Source of the DNA: Lucinisca nassula
Taxonomy: Eukaryota > Mollusca > Bivalvia > Lucinida > Lucinidae
Assembly: GCA_963580285.1 (NCBI GenBank)
Contig: OY757026.1
Location: forward strand, 67,767,396 to 67,831,395
Reading direction: 5' to 3'
Length of the DNA: 64,000 bases
Both the position numbers and the translations under genes were made by a program. Positions within the stretch are counted from its first letter, which is position 1, and each line of letters opens with the position of its first letter. Positions 60,733-64,000 of this stretch are shown piece after piece. The notes under the pieces were generated by a model, which had not been told where the DNA came from, ran no database searches, and was given only the letters and a program-made list of their open reading frames with translations.

Positions 60733-62748
60733 TGTTAGCTCACCTGAGCCGAAGGCTCAAGGTGGGCTATTGTGACCGGTCAATGTCCGTCATGCGTCGT
60801 GCGTCTGTCAACAATTTACTTAAATGACATCTCCTCCTAAACAGTGAATGGATTTTGATATAACTTCACAGGAATGTTCCTTGAATGACCCTCTTTCAAA
60901 ATTACCTAAATCGTTCCGCTCCGTTAAACAAAATGGCCGCCAGAGCTAAAAATAGAAAAACCTTTAAATGACATCTTTTCCTAGGCAAATGGCCCGATTT
61001 GAAAATAATTTCACAGGAACGTTCCTTGAGTGACCCTCTTTCAAAATTGCCTAAATCGTTCCGCTCCGTTAAAAAAAATGGCCGCCAGAGCTAAAAATAG
61101 AAAAACCTTTAAATGACATCTTCTTCTAGGCAAATGGCTCGATTTGAAAATAACTTAACAGGAATGTTCCTTGAGTGACCCTCTTTCAAAATTGCCTAAT
61201 TCGTTCCGCTCCGTTAAACAAAATGGCCGCCAGAGCAAAAAATAGAAAAACCTTTAAATGACATTTCCTCCTAGGCAAATGGCCCAATTTGAAAATAATT
61301 TAATAGGAACGTTCCTTGAGTGAGCCTCTTTCAAAATTGCCTTAATCATTCTGCTCCGTTAAACAAAATGGCCGCCAGAGCCAAAAATAGAAAAACCTTT
61401 TAATGACATCTCCTCCTAGGCAAATGGCCCGATTTGAAAATAATTTCACAGGAATGTTGCTTGTGTGACCCTCTTTCAAAATTGCCTAAATCGTTCCGCT
61501 CCGTTAAACAAAATGGCCGCCAGAGATAAAAATAGAAAAACCTTCAAATGACATCTCCTCCTAGGCAAATGGCCCGATTTGAAAATAACTTCACAGGAAT
61601 GTTCCTTGAGTGACCCTCTTTCAAAATTGCCTAATTCGTTCCGCTCCGTTAAACAAAATGGCCGCCAGAGCAAAAAATAGAAAAACCTTTAAATGACATT
61701 TCCTCCTAGGCAAATGGCCCAATTTGAAAATAATTTAATAGGAACGTTCCTTGAGTGAGCCTCTTTCAAAATTGCCTTAATCATTCTGCTCCGTTAAACA
61801 AAATGGCCGCCAGAGCCAAAAATAGAAAAACCTTTTAATGACATCTCCTCCTAGGCAAATGGCCCGATTTGAAAATAATTTCACAGGAATGTTGCTTGTG
61901 TGACCCTCTTTCAAAATTGCCTAAATCGTTCCGCTCCGTTAAACAAAATGGCCGCCAGAGATAAAAATAGAAAAACCTTCAAATGACATCTCCTCCCAGG
62001 CAAATGGCCCGATTTGAAAATAACTTCACAGGAATGTTCCTTGTGTGACCCTCTTTCAAAATTGCCTAAATTGTTTCACTCTGTTAAACAAAATGGCCAC
62101 CAGAGCTAAAAATAGAAAAACATTTAAATGACATCTCCTCCAAGGCAAATGGCACGATTAAGAAATAATTTCACAGGAACGTTCGTCGAGTGACCCTTTT
62201 TCAAAATTGTCTAAATCGTTCCCCTCGTTAAACAAAATGGCCACCAGAGCTAAATATAGAAAAACCTTTAAATGACATCTTCTCCTAGGCAAAGAACCCG
62301 ATTTAAAAATAATTTCACAGGAATGTTCCTTGAGTGACTCTCTTTCAAAATAACCTACATCGTTCCACTCCGTTAAACAAAATGGCTGCCAGAGCTAAAA
62401 AATAGAAAAACCTTTAAATGACATCTTCTCCTAGGAAAATGGCCTGATTTGAAAATAATTTCACAGGAATGATCCTTGAGTGACCCTCTTTCAAAATTGC
62501 TTAAATCGTTCAGCTCCGTTAAACAAAATGGCCACCAGAGCTAAATATAGAAAAACCTTTAAATAACATCTCCTCCTAGGCAAATGGCCTGATTAGAAAA
62601 GAATTTCACATGAATGTTCCATGAGTGTCCTCCTTTCAAAATTCCTTGAATCATTCTGCTCCGTTAAACAAAATGGCCACCAGAGCTGAAAATAGAAAAA
62701 CCTTTAAATGACATCTCCTCCTAGGCAAATGGCCTGATTTGTAATGTA
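60733..62748 (+). repeat. Bivalve-type repeat with 145-bp satellite array (about 13 units)
   Basis: Leader: TTAGCTCACCTGAGCCGAAG, GCTCAAGGTGGGCTATTGTG, GTCATGCGTCGTGCGTCTGT. Units then start (AAATGACATC-type word) at 60966, 61111, 61256, 61401, 61546, 61691, 61836, 61981, 62126, 62270, 62416, 62561 and 62706: a 145-bp period. Each unit includes ATGGCCCGATTTGAAAATAA, GAATGTTCCTTGAGTGACCC, CGTTCCGCTCCGTTAAACAA and AATGGCCGCCAGAGCTAAAA. Units 61256 and 61691 are identical, as are 61401 and 61836. Elements with a leader plus satellite core are known in bivalves; transposition class undetermined. Confidence 0.93.
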
Positions 62749-64000
62749 AATTTTCAGCACTGGCATTGACTATGAACACCAACAGTCATGTTGGGTATTC
62801 GTTTTGGTGTAAATCTTATCAAGAGATGTGTGCTTATGTGCTTGGGGACATCTTCAAAAGTTACGTTAACGTCACCTGCACAACCCAATAGAAGTGTAAT
62901 GCAATTTTTATTTATTCGTATCTTGTCACTTGTGTATGCCATTTTACTTTTGCAAACATAACGGAACGCAAAATCTTGAAACTCTGAAAGATTCACGATG
63001 TTGATGTGAATAGCTAGACTATAGTAATCAGAGTCGGTGGGGTATTTCGTCACCTTTGAAGGTGTAGAAACGTGTGTGTATTGTTCTATCAACTGTTTAC
63101 TTATTGATTACGGATGAGTATGCAAATGTCTACGAAGCTACGGGTACAGATTTGTTTAACCAGGAATCAAAATTAAAGTACTGTAAATGGCAGTTGAATT
63201 TGTGTCCTTTGATTTTAAATACCCATGTCTCAAAACGGCTATGGCTTCAAACGTTTAACTTCATTTTACAAAACAGAATTTCCTAGTGCATACTGTAAAC
63301 TGGACAGGCTTTGTTATGCAATCAAATTCATTATGCTGTCTTTTTTAGTATTCGAGCAATAAAGGTTTGAGTATGATGTTGCGTTTTCAAAGTCCTCTAG
63401 TATATTTTGCCTGAAAAGTTTCATAAAAAATGATAAAATACTTGCCAAGATGCCTTGAGGATTTCTTCTTTTTCAACAAAATCCAGCCAGTTTGAAGTCA
63501 TTTAATATTGTTCAACTTTACATGTTACTTTTTTATATTTACCAATAAAAATTATCTTTATATTGAGTTGTTATTTTCACTTCTTATATTTGCACTTACA
63601 CTATATGTCAGTACCGTGGCATTAAAAGCTTCACTACCAATATACTACTGAACTTTAATTTTGATTAAATGTTCATGATTATGGAAATTTCAAAACATGT
63701 CTATACTTAACAAATTAATCGTGTGCTCAGCCTATAAAGGATTTTTATAGGAAGTTCCATATTTATATCTTGCATATTTGGATAAACAGAGCTGAGGAAA
63801 CGGTGAAGACCAAGATGACATGCTGTAGAACATGGCATCTCATCGGGATCTACATTGTTTGTCACTTAAGATTAGGTAGTTTGTTTGTTTGTGTTTGAGT
63901 TCTATGTCCCACAAACACCTATGGTCATTAGGTAGTAAATTGTGCTTGTTAAAATTTAAGAACAAGAATGATATGGAGTTGAGGTACCCGAATAAAAATG
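62749..64000. other. AT-rich, apparently single-copy DNA; no supported gene
   Basis: A 112-codon minus-strand frame (62754-63092) has no recognisable domain and no clear splice or start context; it could be chance or part of an exon. 63885-63930 has SINE-C-like words (GTTTGAGTTCTATGTCCCAC, AAACACCTATGGTCATTAGG). Otherwise nothing matched other parts of the window. Confidence 0.4.

Noticed and set aside
60966..62748. CRISPR-like array (regular repeats)
   Set aside because: Units are contiguous 145-bp tandem copies without unique spacers, in a eukaryotic context.
62754..63092. 112-codon open frame as a host gene
   Set aside because: No domain, no clear start context, AT-rich surroundings; a chance frame is as likely.

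Overview
The window looks like animal genomic DNA from a mollusc, most likely a bivalve. It is AT-rich, almost free of host coding sequence and packed with transposable elements. The clues to the host are inferential. A repeat at 60733-62748 opens with an 'AGCTCACCTGAGC' leader of a kind I associate with bivalve genomes. Several 145-160 bp satellites sit inside mobile elements. There is a very abundant Penelope-like element (PLE) of the Naiad type (N-terminal GIY-YIG endonuclease, C-terminal reverse transcriptase), a clade whose clam members are known to encode selenoproteins. I found no convincing intact host gene, tRNA or rRNA gene, and nothing prokaryotic.

Family names used here: PLE = the Naiad-type element; 'pLTR' = its roughly 600-bp 3' UTR/terminal segment, which occurs alone many times; MITE-A, MITE-B and MITE-D = short non-coding elements with palindromic cores; SINE-A, -B and -C = three tRNA-derived SINE families; repeat E = a SINE-like repeat with a CAAA-type tail.

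Layout. 1-3.6 kb: PLE pieces, a 1217-bp MULE-like element with an exact 9-bp target duplication, and a gag zinc-knuckle relic. 3.6-6.4 kb: 70-bp arrays built on a pogo-like terminus, flanking a TC/TG microsatellite and a 157-bp satellite. 6.8-17.8 kb: MITEs, SINEs and PLE ends. 18.2-20.9 kb: two opposed PLE copies, one with a long RT frame. 21.1-22.3 kb: ORF1 of a non-LTR retrotransposon. 22.3-27.3 kb: MITEs and SINEs. 27.3-31.5 kb: a CR1/L2-like non-LTR element whose ORF2 (2A-like peptide, APE endonuclease, RT) is broken by a single stop codon. 31.5-45.3 kb: a dense cluster of PLE copies in both orientations. 46.4-53.2 kb: PLE ends, a zinc-finger relic, nested PLE insertions and a dead Tc1-like transposon. 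53.7-60.7 kb: minisatellite, MITEs, SINEs, a pogo MITE with a 73-bp palindrome and a pogo-type transposase fragment. 60.7-62.7 kb: 145-bp satellite array. 62.7-64 kb: apparently single-copy AT-rich DNA.

Three points stand out. (1) The PLE carries in-frame UGA codons: two at conserved cysteine positions of its GIY-YIG domain, and one at the same RT position in two independent copies, as expected for selenocysteine. (2) Two PLE copies (37.6-39.2 kb and 41.6-43.7 kb) contain dense patches that differ from sister copies almost only by T-to-C on the plus strand, which is A-to-G on the element's sense strand. This looks like an ADAR-type hyperediting scar fixed in genomic DNA, and it turns the RT UGA codon into UGG. 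(3) Otherwise unlike MITE families, including a pogo-like one, share one palindromic core.
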